From CAYWNK01 sp047639615 (GTDB lineage Bacteria > Planctomycetota > UBA1135 > GCA-002686595): a DNA stretch of 14,384 nt. Within the stretch, counting starts at the first letter, position 1. Every line of letters starts with the position of its first letter. A program made the translations under genes and the position numbers. The stretch lies in contig JBLIOL010000118.1 in the NCBI GenBank assembly GCA_047639615.1, forward strand, positions 1 to 14,384. Direction: 5' to 3'. Positions 7,903-14,289 of this stretch are shown here, one piece after another. The notes under the pieces are model-generated. The model saw nothing but the letters and a program-made list of their open reading frames with translations, was not told the origin of the DNA and searched no databases.

Positions 7903-9936
7903 ATGAAGCTCCTCTCACGATCCAGCGCGCTCCTAGCGGCCGCCCTGTTCTCCGCCCCGCTCAGCGCCCAGCAAGCGGTCCTCACCCCCGGCAAAGTCTC
8001 CACCATGGAGAGCGTGGCCGGCGCCATGATTTCGCCCGACGGAAGCATGGCCGCCTACGTGCGCGTGTTGCCCTTGGACCCGCTCGAGGAGAACGGCAGC
8101 GCCCACACGGAGCTGCACCTGATGGACTTGGCCACGGGCGAGAGTCGCCCCTACGTGACCACCGGGAGCACCAGCGGCTTGCAGTGGACCCAAGACGGCA
8201 GCGGCCTGACTTTCCGTTCGAAGCGCGGGGACGACAAGTTCACTGGCGTCTACCTGCTGCCCATCGGTGGCGGCGAGGCACGTCGCATCGCAGGCCTCGA
8301 CGATCGCAACGTGAGCGCTTTCGACCTGTCCGGTGACGGCCGCATCGCCATGCTCGGCACGGCGCCGGTCTCCAAGGAGCTGACCGCCCTGCGCAAGAAG
8401 GGCTTCAACCAGGAGATCTACGAGGAGGACTGGCGCGCTGCATCGGTCTTCATCACTGACCTCGACGGAGGCGCGGCCCTCGAGCTCGAGCTCGAAGGCC
8501 ATGTGAGCGCGGTTGAATGGAGCCCCGTGGGCGACCGCGTGGCAGTTGCCTTCGCGCCCACCGCTCTGGTGGACGACAGCTACACCTCCAAGCGCATCGC
8601 CGTGCTCGACGCCAGCGGCGCGGGCACGATCTGCACCATCGGCACCAAGGGCAAGCTCGGCCCCTTCGATTGGAGCCCCGATGGCAAGGCCATCGCCCTG
8701 ATCGCCGCCATCGACGAGCACGATGGTTCGGCCGCGCGCTTGATGTTCGCTGGGATCCCGGACTCCGCTCAGACCGAGCCTGTGATGCCGGAGGCCAGCA
8801 CCAACCCCGAAGGTGACGAGCACGATGTGCACTGGCTCCCCAATGGGCAGCTCATTGTTCGCGGTAGCGAGAGTGTTTGGTCGACCGTGACCGTGTTCGG
8901 TGATAGCGGCCAGCTAGTGCTTCCCAAGCAAGGGCCTGCGCTGCGCTCCGTGTCCTTCTCCGCCGACGGCAAATCGATGGTAGCCACGGCCTCTACCTCG
9001 AACCACCCCTTCGAGATGTACAGCAAGGTGGCTGGCGGTGAATTCACCCGCCGCACGATCTCGAACCCCTGGCTCGCAGACGTGGCCCTTGGCCGTCAGG
9101 AGTTGATCAAGTACGCAGCCCGCGACGGCGTCGAAGTTCATGGCCTGCTGATCCATCCCACCGAGCGCGCCGAAGGCCAGCGTGTGCCCCTGGTGGTTTC
9201 CGTGCACGGTGGCCCGGAAGCGCACCTCTCCAACGGCTGGATCACGCGCTACTCCGACCCGGGCCAGGTGGCTGCGGGCCTCGGCTGGGCTGTCTTCTAT
9301 CCCAACTATCGCGGCAGCACCGGCCGCGGCTTGGCTTACCTGAAGCTCAGCCAGGGCGACCCGGCCGGCAGCGAATTCGACGACATCGTCGACGGCGTGG
9401 ACTACCTGATCGAGCGCGGCCTGGTCGACAAGGACAAGGTCGGCGTCACCGGCGGTTCCTACGGCGGCTACGCCACCGCATGGCTCTCTACCAAGTACAC
9501 CGAGCGCTTCGCCGCCGGCGTCATGTTCGTCGGCATCAGCAACAAGATCTCCAAGGTTGGCACCACCGACATTCCGGACGAGGAGTACCTCGTGCACGCC
9601 ATGCACCGCCCCTGGGACGACTGGCAGCTGTTCCTCGAGCGCAGCCCGATCTATCACGCCGGCGGTTGCGACACCCCGGTGCTGATCATGCACGGCAAGG
9701 AGGACCCGCGCGTCAACCCGGGCCAGTCTAAGGAGATGTACCGTCACCTCAAGCTGCGCAGCGAGGCCCCCGTACGCCTCGTGCTCTACCCCGGCGAGGG
9801 CCACGGCAACCGCAAGGCGGCCGCCCAGTACGACTACAGCCTGCGCCAACTGCGTTGGTTCAGCCTGTACCTGGACGGTCCCGGTGGCGAGATGCCGCCC
9901 CATGAAATCGATTACGGAATCGATTCGGGCGAGTGA
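7903..9936 (+). CDS. Secreted S9 family serine peptidase (prolyl oligopeptidase / acylaminoacyl peptidase-like)
   Basis: A 677-residue exported peptidase. Signal peptide MKLLSRSSALLAAALFSAPLSA, then QQ. Residues about 30-390 form a beta-propeller seen as repeated PD40/WD40-like blades (ISPDGSMAAYV, WTQDGSGLTF, WSPVGDRVAVAF, WSPDGKAIALI, FSADGKSMVAT). The C-terminal alpha/beta hydrolase has the full triad: Ser519 in GGSYGGY, Asp601 in MHGKEDPRVN, His634 in GEGHG; HGGPEAH and YRGSTGRG are the oxyanion-side motifs. Likely role: cleavage of short peptides or N-acylated residues outside the cytoplasm. The open frame extends upstream to 7759, but that leader overlaps the divergent gene and would bury the signal peptide, so ATG 7903 is preferred. 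Third codon positions are visibly richer in G and C than in the CocE gene. murJ starts 44 bp downstream. Exact peptidase subfamily is uncertain. Confidence 0.94.
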   Translation: MKLLSRSSALLAAALFSAPLSAQQAVLTPGKVSTMESVAGAMISPDGSMAAYVRVLPLDPLEENGSAHTELHLMDLATGESRPYVTTGSTSGLQWTQDGSGLTFRSKRGDDKFTGVYLLPIGGGEARRIAGLDDRNVSAFDLSGDGRIAMLGTAPVSKELTALRKKGFNQEIYEEDWRAASVFITDLDGGAALELELEGHVSAVEWSPVGDRVAVAFAPTALVDDSYTSKRIAVLDASGAGTICTIGTKGKLGPFDWSPDGKAIALIAAIDEHDGSAARLMFAGIPDSAQTEPVMPEASTNPEGDEHDVHWLPNGQLIVRGSESVWSTVTVFGDSGQLVLPKQGPALRSVSFSADGKSMVATASTSNHPFEMYSKVAGGEFTRRTISNPWLADVALGRQELIKYAARDGVEVHGLLIHPTERAEGQRVPLVVSVHGGPEAHLSNGWITRYSDPGQVAAGLGWAVFYPNYRGSTGRGLAYLKLSQGDPAGSEFDDIVDGVDYLIERGLVDKDKVGVTGGSYGGYATAWLSTKYTERFAAGVMFVGISNKISKVGTTDIPDEEYLVHAMHRPWDDWQLFLERSPIYHAGGCDTPVLIMHGKEDPRVNPGQSKEMYRHLKLRSEAPVRLVLYPGEGHGNRKAAAQYDYSLRQLRWFSLYLDGPGGEMPPHEIDYGIDSGE

Positions 9937-9968
9937 TCCTGATGCAGCCTGCCTGCGCGCTGCTGTAG

Positions 9969-9997
9969 TCTCCCTCCTTCATGGCGAAGGAGGGAGA
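9969..9997 (+). promoter_or_regulatory. Perfect 12-bp hairpin with the murJ start codon in its loop
   Basis: TCTCCCTCCTTC at 9969-9980 is exactly complementary to GAAGGAGGGAGA at 9986-9997. The five-base loop ATGGC contains the murJ start codon. The left arm resembles an anti-Shine-Dalgarno (CCTCCTT) and the right arm a Shine-Dalgarno (AAGGAGG) lying inside the coding sequence. No U-tract follows, so a terminator is unlikely. A translational control structure is the simplest reading if ATG 9981 is the true start. Confidence 0.5.
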
Positions 9998-11633
9998 TGG
10001 AGCGCGCGGTGCCGACCTGGTTGGGCGCCACAAGAAGCTGGTGAAGCGGACGGCCCTGGTGTCGGTCCTGACCCTGGCCAGTCGCGTGCTGGGCTATGCG
10101 CGTGAGATGCTCTCCGCGGCCCTCTTCGGTGACCGCTCGGGCATCTACGACGCCTTCATCACCGCCTGGCGCGTGCCGAACCTCTTCCGCCGCTTGCTGG
10201 GCGAAGGCGCGATCTCGACCAGCTTCCAAACCGCCCTGACCGAGGTCGATGGCGATCACGGCGAGGAAGCCGGCCGGCGCCTGTTCCTCGACACGGGCCG
10301 CATGCTGATCGGCATCCTGGTAGCGGTGGCCGTGGTGGTCATGGGCTTGGTACCCCTGATGCCCGACACCATGCCCTTCACCGAGTGGCATTGGCTGGGC
10401 AAGGACCCTGACCCTGTGCGCCACCTGACCCTGCGTATGGCGCCCTTCGTGGTCTTCATCTGCGCCTCGGCCTTCGTGGGCGGCGCGCTTAACGTGCGCG
10501 GTCACTTCTCTGCGCCGGCGTGGGCACCGGCCAGCCTCAACCTCGTCTGGATCGCGGTGCTGCTCGGCATCGCCGCGCACTTTGGCTTCGGCATCGCGGC
10601 GGAGGAGGAACTCCTGCACTTGGAGATGGCCGAGTGGTTGGCTTGGGGTGTGCTCTTAGCTGGCATCGTCCAACTCGCGGTGCAGATTCCGGCCTTGGTC
10701 AAGATGGGTCTACTGCGCCGCGGACCCAAACCTGCCAAAGCCTCGGGCGGCCCCGGCCCCGGCACCGTCCTGCGCCGCGCCATCCCCTTGGCCTTGGGTG
10801 CAGCCGTCTACCAGATCAACGTCATGGTCGACGGCCTCATGGCGGAGGGCTTGCTCCCCGACGGCGGCCCCACCCTGCACTACTACGCCAACCGCGTGCA
10901 GCAGTTCCCGCTCGCCCTCGTGGCCATCGCCGCCACAAGTGCCGTCTTCCCAGCCCTACAAGCGCACGGCCACGCCGGCGATCGCGGCGCCCTGCGCAAG
11001 CTGCACGACGCCACCCACCGCGGCATCGCCTTCGTCGCCGTGCCGGCGACCATCGGCCTCTTCGTGCTGGCCGAGCCCGTCATCGCCGTCTCTTTCCAAC
11101 GCGGCGCCTTCGGCATCGAAGGCGTCGAGCGCACGAGCGCCGCCCTACGCTGGCTCGCCCTGGCGTTGCTACCCGCCGGTGCCACCGGCCTGGTCGCACG
11201 CACCTACTACTCGCTTGGCGACTTCCGTTCGCCCGTGCGCATCTCCGCGGTGATGCTCGTGCTCAATGTGTTCCTGAACCTGGGCGCGATCCTGATCCTC
11301 GGCCTCGACGTGAACGGCCTAGCCATGGCCACCTGCCTCACCAGCTGGATCACCCTGATCGTCCTGCTCCCCGGTCTGCGTACCAAGCTCGGTCTGCCCG
11401 CACCCATCGGCGGCCTGCCCGCCGCCTTCACCCGCATGCTGCTCGCCGGCCTAGTCTCCGGTGCCGCCGCCTACGGCGGTTGGCAGCTAGCCAGCTCTGG
11501 CCTCGCCGTCAGCAAGCTCGGCCTAGTCGCCGGCATTTTCTGCGGCATCAGCGCCTACGCCCTCGCCGCCTGGGCCCTAGGCCTAGAAGAAGCCCGCACC
11601 CTTGGGCGCCGTCTGCGCCGCACCCGTAGCTAG
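9981..11633 (+). CDS. murJ: Lipid II flippase MurJ (MviN)
   Basis: A 550-residue polytopic membrane protein of the MOP superfamily that flips lipid II across the cytoplasmic membrane for peptidoglycan synthesis. Signature regions: TLASRVLGYAREMLSAALFG at 31-50 with Arg35 and Arg41, DAFITAWRVPNLFRRLLGEGA at 57-77 (Asp57, Arg70-Arg71, Glu75), and the NRVQQFPLALVAIA block with Arg305, equivalent to the essential arginine of the central cavity. About fourteen hydrophobic helices are visible, and the length is usual for the family plus a short charged N-terminal extension. ATG 9981 lies in the loop of a perfect hairpin; GTG 10041 (Val21) is an alternative start just before the conserved region. 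The gene follows the S9 peptidase by 44 bp. Its TAG stop overlaps the stop of the convergent parE within one CTAG. Family assignment is certain; the start is not. Confidence 0.95.
   Translation: MAKEGDGARGADLVGRHKKLVKRTALVSVLTLASRVLGYAREMLSAALFGDRSGIYDAFITAWRVPNLFRRLLGEGAISTSFQTALTEVDGDHGEEAGRRLFLDTGRMLIGILVAVAVVVMGLVPLMPDTMPFTEWHWLGKDPDPVRHLTLRMAPFVVFICASAFVGGALNVRGHFSAPAWAPASLNLVWIAVLLGIAAHFGFGIAAEEELLHLEMAEWLAWGVLLAGIVQLAVQIPALVKMGLLRRGPKPAKASGGPGPGTVLRRAIPLALGAAVYQINVMVDGLMAEGLLPDGGPTLHYYANRVQQFPLALVAIAATSAVFPALQAHGHAGDRGALRKLHDATHRGIAFVAVPATIGLFVLAEPVIAVSFQRGAFGIEGVERTSAALRWLALALLPAGATGLVARTYYSLGDFRSPVRISAVMLVLNVFLNLGAILILGLDVNGLAMATCLTSWITLIVLLPGLRTKLGLPAPIGGLPAAFTRMLLAGLVSGAAAYGGWQLASSGLAVSKLGLVAGIFCGISAYALAAWALGLEEARTLGRRLRRTRS
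9997..10044 (+). other. Possible 15-codon ORF overlapping the murJ 5' end
   Basis: Starting at ATG 9997, out of frame with murJ, is MERAVPTWLGATRSW. It is preceded by a strong AAGGAGG sequence, although the gap to the ATG is only about three bases. Its TGA stop (10042-10044) overlaps GTG 10041, in frame with murJ, as GTGA, the arrangement seen in translationally coupled genes. This could be a leader ORF feeding ribosomes to murJ at GTG 10041. Chance is also quite possible, since the Shine-Dalgarno-like arm is also half of the hairpin. Confidence 0.15.
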
Positions 11634-11923
11634 AGGTTTCGCTCCGGGTCCATCACCTCGTGAAGGACTCTTCTGATGCGGAGCTCACGGCTATTGAACG
11701 TGTAGAAGGCGACGTGGTGTTGGACTCGCGTGGACCAATACCCTCGACGGATGTGTTCAAGGTTTAGGCCTTCATCTGGCGCCTTTAGAATCACCTTCAT
11801 GCCCGCCTCGATGGCGTTCATGTAGCGGTCTGCCTGTGCCTGACCCCAGTTGCGGTGGGAGTAGAGCCAGATGCCGATTAGGTCCTCCTCAGCGGCGTGG
11901 TCTTTGACGAGCCGCCTAGGCAT
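11630..11923 (-). CDS. parE: ParE/RelE superfamily toxin
   Basis: A 97-residue toxin of the ParE type. Family features: DLIGIWLYSHRNWGQAQADRYMNAIEAGM in the N-terminal helices, then the basic strand segment HIRRGYWSTRVQHHVAFY and the C-terminal RIRRVLHEVMDPERNL, a typical ParE ending. ParE toxins inhibit DNA gyrase, and the cognate ParD binds and neutralises them. The start ATG at 11923 overlaps the end of the antitoxin gene by eight bases, implying translational coupling; no separate ribosome binding site is seen. The stop overlaps the murJ stop. Composition is less GC-rich than in murJ, which fits an acquired module. No truncation or frameshift is evident, so the toxin looks intact. Confidence 0.93.
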   Translation of the reverse strand: MPRRLVKDHAAEEDLIGIWLYSHRNWGQAQADRYMNAIEAGMKVILKAPDEGLNLEHIRRGYWSTRVQHHVAFYTFNSRELRIRRVLHEVMDPERNL

Positions 11924-12167
11924 CCAGGCCCGCGCGCTGGCGGGCCTCGCGCTTGATCTCAGCGAAGTCCAAGGGGCCGGCGTCGCCGCTTTGCTCGCCT
12001 TCGATGAGTGCGTTGCGGAGGGCTTGTACCCTGCTCTCGTGTTCTTCGAGGAGCCGCAGACCCGCGCGCATAATCTCGCTCGCGTTGCCGTAACGGCCGC
12101 TCTCGAGTTGGGTGGCGATGAAGCCCTCGAAGTGGTCTCCGAGGGTGATGCTGGTGTTCTTGGCCAT
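11916..12167 (-). CDS. parD: ParD-like ribbon-helix-helix antitoxin
   Basis: An 83-residue antitoxin. MAKNTSITLGDHF is the DNA-binding beta strand of the ribbon-helix-helix fold, followed by IATQLESGRYGNASEIMRAGLRLLEEHE, the signature of ParD/CC2985-type antitoxins. The charged C-terminal part (DFAEIKREARQRA) would wrap the toxin. The frame is open further upstream to 12266, but the family always begins near MAKN, and GAGG lies seven bases before ATG 12167 as a weak Shine-Dalgarno, so this start is chosen. It is first in the two-gene operon with parE. It probably represses its own promoter by binding the palindrome at 12191-12208. Confidence 0.93.
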   Translation of the reverse strand: MAKNTSITLGDHFEGFIATQLESGRYGNASEIMRAGLRLLEEHESRVQALRNALIEGEQSGDAGPLDFAEIKREARQRAGLDA

Positions 12168-12190
12168 AGGGGTGCCTCTAACCGTGTGCT

Positions 12191-12208
12191 TGGTACCTAA
12201 TAGTACCA
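12191..12208. promoter_or_regulatory. Probable ParD autoregulatory operator
   Basis: Perfect inverted repeat TGGTAC-CTAATA-GTACCA, extended imperfectly by GCT/AGC on the outside. It lies 24-41 bases upstream of the parD ATG and covers the predicted -10 of the operon. Ribbon-helix-helix antitoxins usually bind such short palindromes to repress their own promoters. Function inferred from position and symmetry. Confidence 0.5.
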
Positions 12209-12229
12209 GCACGTGGTATGTCGGGTCAG
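12200..12229 (-). promoter_or_regulatory. Candidate parDE promoter
   Basis: On the minus strand CTGACC (12229-12224; 4 of 6 to TTGACA) and TACTAT (12205-12200; 4 of 6 to TATAAT) are 18 bases apart. The -10 lies inside the palindromic operator and about 32 bases upstream of the parD start codon. Confidence 0.35.
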
Positions 12230-12253
12230 CCGAGAAGCCAAGTGGACCGAATC

Positions 12254-12277
12254 TAGCCATGTCCATATGACTGGCTA
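12254..12277. repeat. Inverted repeat in the parD / gene A intergenic region
   Basis: TAGCCA and TGGCTA flank a 12-base spacer that contains CATATG and a further GTC/GAC pair offset by one base. It lies between the parDE promoter and the conserved 5' block of gene A, so it could be an operator for either. Its sequence differs from the ParD palindrome. Confidence 0.3.
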
Positions 12278-12307
12278 AGCGGCCAGGCGGTTACTGAATG
12301 CCGGGGC

Positions 12308-12345
12308 CTGATACCACTCGCCTGCATGCCGCTAGGATTGCCAGT
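12308..12345 (+). promoter_or_regulatory. Conserved 5' block of gene A
   Basis: CTGATACC (12308-12315), 15 unrelated bases, GCTAGGA (12331-12337), 8 bases, then the ATG at 12346. The same two blocks with identical 15- and 8-base spacing precede gene B, while the bases between them have diverged. AGGA at eight bases from the ATG fits a ribosome binding site. Read instead as a promoter, TAGGAT would be a -10 placing transcription start at the ATG. Confidence 0.5.
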
Positions 12346-13191
12346 ATGACCCTCGCCCTCCTTGTCAGCCCCCTCACAGCTTTGGCCCTGATGGTTGGAA
12401 CTGCGGCGCCGGCGGACTTTCCGCTCTTGGCGAGCTACTCGCCAACCAAGCTCAACGTTGGGTCGGGATTTGTCGCTGGGGCCGAGATTGATGGGAGGGG
12501 GAAGAGGGTTTGCTTCACCTGGCAGCACCTTCAAGACGGTGGTGTGAGGGGGCAACTGGACGGCATTGGCTCCCAGATCATCAAGGTCAGCTCAACGCCC
12601 TTGGCGCTGGAGATGATGTCGGAGAATCGTGCCCTCTACGCAGGCAAGAACGACGACGGCTCGATCGTCTACGAGGTTTGGGAGATCGAGAAGCCGACCA
12701 TCAAGCTCGTAGAGAGCGATGAGTTCGATGACTTCATCTACCCCGAGCTGAAGAGTCGGAAGAAGCTGAGCGGCCTGCCCAAGAACAAGCTCGGACAGCC
12801 TGACTGGTGCACCGACAACCGAGCCTTGGCCAATGGCGTGCTCATCGGTTTCGCAGGCACCCCATCGGTGTACGGGCTGATCTGGGACCAGACGGGTTCC
12901 GCTCACCTAACCGAACTCGTCAGCACCAAACAACGCCCGCTCTTCACAGCCGGCTTCATCCACGCCAACAGCGCCAAGCACAAGACCCTCGGCTTCGTCT
13001 ACACCTTGGAAGCCGTGTTCGTCACCAGCAAGCCAGGCCCCAAGACCCTGCTACTGATCGACAGCGATTGCGATGGAACGATCGACAGGATCTCCAAGCC
13101 CGACACAGCACTACTGCGGTCGCAGGGATTCGACGATGAGTCCCTCTGGCTAGAGCGAGCTGGCCTTTCTACAAGGTCGGGACCTCCTTGA
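12346..13191 (+). CDS. Hypothetical secreted or anchored protein, paralog A
   Basis: A 281-residue protein of no family I recognise. The hydrophobic N-terminus (MTLALLVSPLTALALMVG, then TAAPADF) looks like a signal peptide or anchor but lacks basic residues; an in-frame ATG at 12298 would add 16 residues including two arginines. It is a clear paralog of the next gene (B), with shared blocks VSSTPLAL, RALYAG, DGSIVYEVWEIEKPT, ELKSR, NKLG, NRALANGVLI, KHKT, LLLIDSDCDGTIDR and ESLWL. The acidic loop Asp239-Asp247 (DSDCDGTID) resembles a calcium-binding DxDxDG loop. Cys155 and Cys242 are conserved in B and might form a disulfide. ATG 12346 is chosen because the conserved GCTAGGA block sits at the same distance here as in B. 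GC content and codon use look lower and less biased than in murJ. Expressed divergently from parDE; no function assigned. Confidence 0.8.
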   Translation: MTLALLVSPLTALALMVGTAAPADFPLLASYSPTKLNVGSGFVAGAEIDGRGKRVCFTWQHLQDGGVRGQLDGIGSQIIKVSSTPLALEMMSENRALYAGKNDDGSIVYEVWEIEKPTIKLVESDEFDDFIYPELKSRKKLSGLPKNKLGQPDWCTDNRALANGVLIGFAGTPSVYGLIWDQTGSAHLTELVSTKQRPLFTAGFIHANSAKHKTLGFVYTLEAVFVTSKPGPKTLLLIDSDCDGTIDRISKPDTALLRSQGFDDESLWLERAGLSTRSGPP

Positions 13192-13197
13192 TTGCTA

Positions 13198-13262
13198 GCG
13201 CATGGGGGGAGGCGCAAGGCTTCACAATCGCCCATGCGCGCCCGAGGCGAAGCTGATACCGC
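13198..13262. repeat. Shortened relative of the palindromic element, between A and B
   Basis: GCGCATGGG (13198-13206) and CCCATGCGC (13231-13239) form a perfect 9-bp inverted repeat. The left part, 13198-13217, matches 14172-14191 of the large palindrome at 17 of 20 positions. The right part matches 14270-14278, followed at nearly the same distance by GCTGATACCGC (13252-13262, identical to 14290-14300). The inner arms of the large palindrome are missing here. It starts six bases after the gene A stop and may also end transcription. Confidence 0.65.
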
Positions 13263-13290
13263 GGGTTGCTGGAGTGCTAGGACAAGCAAC
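13253..13290 (+). promoter_or_regulatory. Conserved 5' block of gene B
   Basis: CTGATACC (13253-13260), 15 bases, GCTAGGA (13276-13282), 8 bases, ATG 13291: the same order and spacing as upstream of gene A. The block supports the start at 13291 over the longer in-frame options (ATG 13234, TTG 13192). Confidence 0.5.
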
Positions 13291-14148
13291 ATGATCCTTG
13301 CTCTGATTAGCAGCCCCCTCAAGGCCCTAGCTCTCGTGGCTGGATTCGCGGCGCCGGTGGACTTGGGCAGTTCAATTGGCACTGCGCCGAACTTCTTGCA
13401 TGCTGGTGGCGGCTGGATCGCTAGCGGGCGTGTCTTTGCGCAGGAGAAGCGTGTCAGAATCAGTTGGAGACATTATCCAAACGGTCTGTACAACGGTTTG
13501 GATTGTGGGTCATCCCAGTCTATCCCGGTCTCATCGACGCCACTGGCGATCGACTTCATGGCGGATAGTCGTGCCTTCTATGCTGGCAGGAAGAAAGACG
13601 GATCAATCGTCTACGAGGTTTGGGATGTCGAGCGACCGACCCTGAAAATCGCAGCGGATGGGAGTATTGAGGACATCCTGTTCAAGGAACTCAAGAGCCG
13701 GACCGAGTTGCACGGCCTACCGGTGAACAAGCTCGGGAATCCGCATGGGTGTATCAGCAACCGAGGCCTGGCGAACGGAGTGCTGATCAAGTTCGCGCAT
13801 TCAACGGCGGTCTTTGGATTGACCTGGAAGGCATCCGGCGAAGCAGCCATGTCCGAGGTGGTTGGCCTGAAGGGCAGTCCGCGCCTAAAAATGAATCTGC
13901 GCGTCGGGTCGGGTGCGAAACACAAGACCATCGGCCTCGTCTACAGCTTAGAGAAATGGCCCACTACCCGAGCGTGGGGCGAAACCATGGTGCTACTGAT
14001 CGACGCGGACTGCGACGGGACGATCGATCGCGTTATCCCAGCCGACGCGCCCGAGCTGCTAGCGCAAGGTTATCGAGATGACTCGCTCTGGCTAGTGAAG
14101 CTCGGACTGCCGGTGGTGCATGAAGTACCGCTCAGCGACAAGAAGTGA
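13291..14148 (+). CDS. Hypothetical secreted or anchored protein, paralog B
   Basis: A 285-residue tandem paralog of gene A, colinear over its whole length, with roughly half the residues identical by eye. N-terminus MILALISSPLKALALVAGFAAPVDL is hydrophobic with one lysine. Conserved blocks: VSSTPLAI, RAFYAG, DGSIVYEVWDVERPT, ELKSR, GLPVNKLG, NRGLANGVLI, KHKTIGLVYSLE, LLIDADCDGTIDR and DSLWL. Asp238-Asp246 (DADCDGTID) is the calcium-loop-like segment; Cys154 and Cys241 match the conserved pair of A. B has an additional Cys72 with no counterpart in A. The most divergent part is the first 60 residues after the hydrophobic segment, suggesting different surface or ligand exposure. The frame is open upstream to 13192, directly after the stop of A, but the conserved 5' block supports ATG 13291. 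Followed after 13 bases by a 127-bp palindrome. Function unknown. Confidence 0.8.
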   Translation: MILALISSPLKALALVAGFAAPVDLGSSIGTAPNFLHAGGGWIASGRVFAQEKRVRISWRHYPNGLYNGLDCGSSQSIPVSSTPLAIDFMADSRAFYAGRKKDGSIVYEVWDVERPTLKIAADGSIEDILFKELKSRTELHGLPVNKLGNPHGCISNRGLANGVLIKFAHSTAVFGLTWKASGEAAMSEVVGLKGSPRLKMNLRVGSGAKHKTIGLVYSLEKWPTTRAWGETMVLLIDADCDGTIDRVIPADAPELLAQGYRDDSLWLVKLGLPVVHEVPLSDKK

Positions 14149-14161
14149 GTGGCAGCGCATG

Positions 14162-14288
14162 CCGAGTTCGGGCGCATGGGGTCAGGCACAAACCGCCCCA
14201 ACTCAGCAGGCGCCAAAGGCGCCCTTGGTGCCGAAGGCACCTGCTGAGTTGGGGCGGGTTGTGCCTGACCCCATGCGCCCGAACTCGG
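14162..14288. repeat. 127-bp near-perfect palindrome (REP/REPIN-like)
   Basis: Arms 14162-14214 and 14236-14288 pair over 53 positions with only two mismatches (14192/14258 and 14211/14239). A short apical stem (14218-14223 with 14227-14232) continues beyond three unpaired positions. The arms contain GGGGTCAGGCACA (14178-14190) and its complement (14260-14272), a motif I associate with REP-like elements moved by IS200/IS605-type (RAYT) transposases; this is recollection. No transposase lies in the window. It sits between convergent genes and could end transcription in both directions. Confidence 0.85.
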
Positions 14289-14289
14289 G

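Noticed and set aside
8479..8496. CTCGAG-type hexamer repeat in the S9 gene
   Set aside because: Only about three units, encoding Leu-Glu repeats within a normal propeller blade; no sign of a functional microsatellite.
12168..12266. Longer ParD reading frame from 12266
   Set aside because: It would translate the predicted promoter and operator, and ParD-type antitoxins begin at MAKN.
14162..14288. Integron attC site made by the palindrome, with A and B as cassettes
   Set aside because: I find no GTTRRRY/RYYYAAC core pair at the ends of the arms, the palindrome is too perfect, there is no integrase, and parDE lies on the opposite strand.
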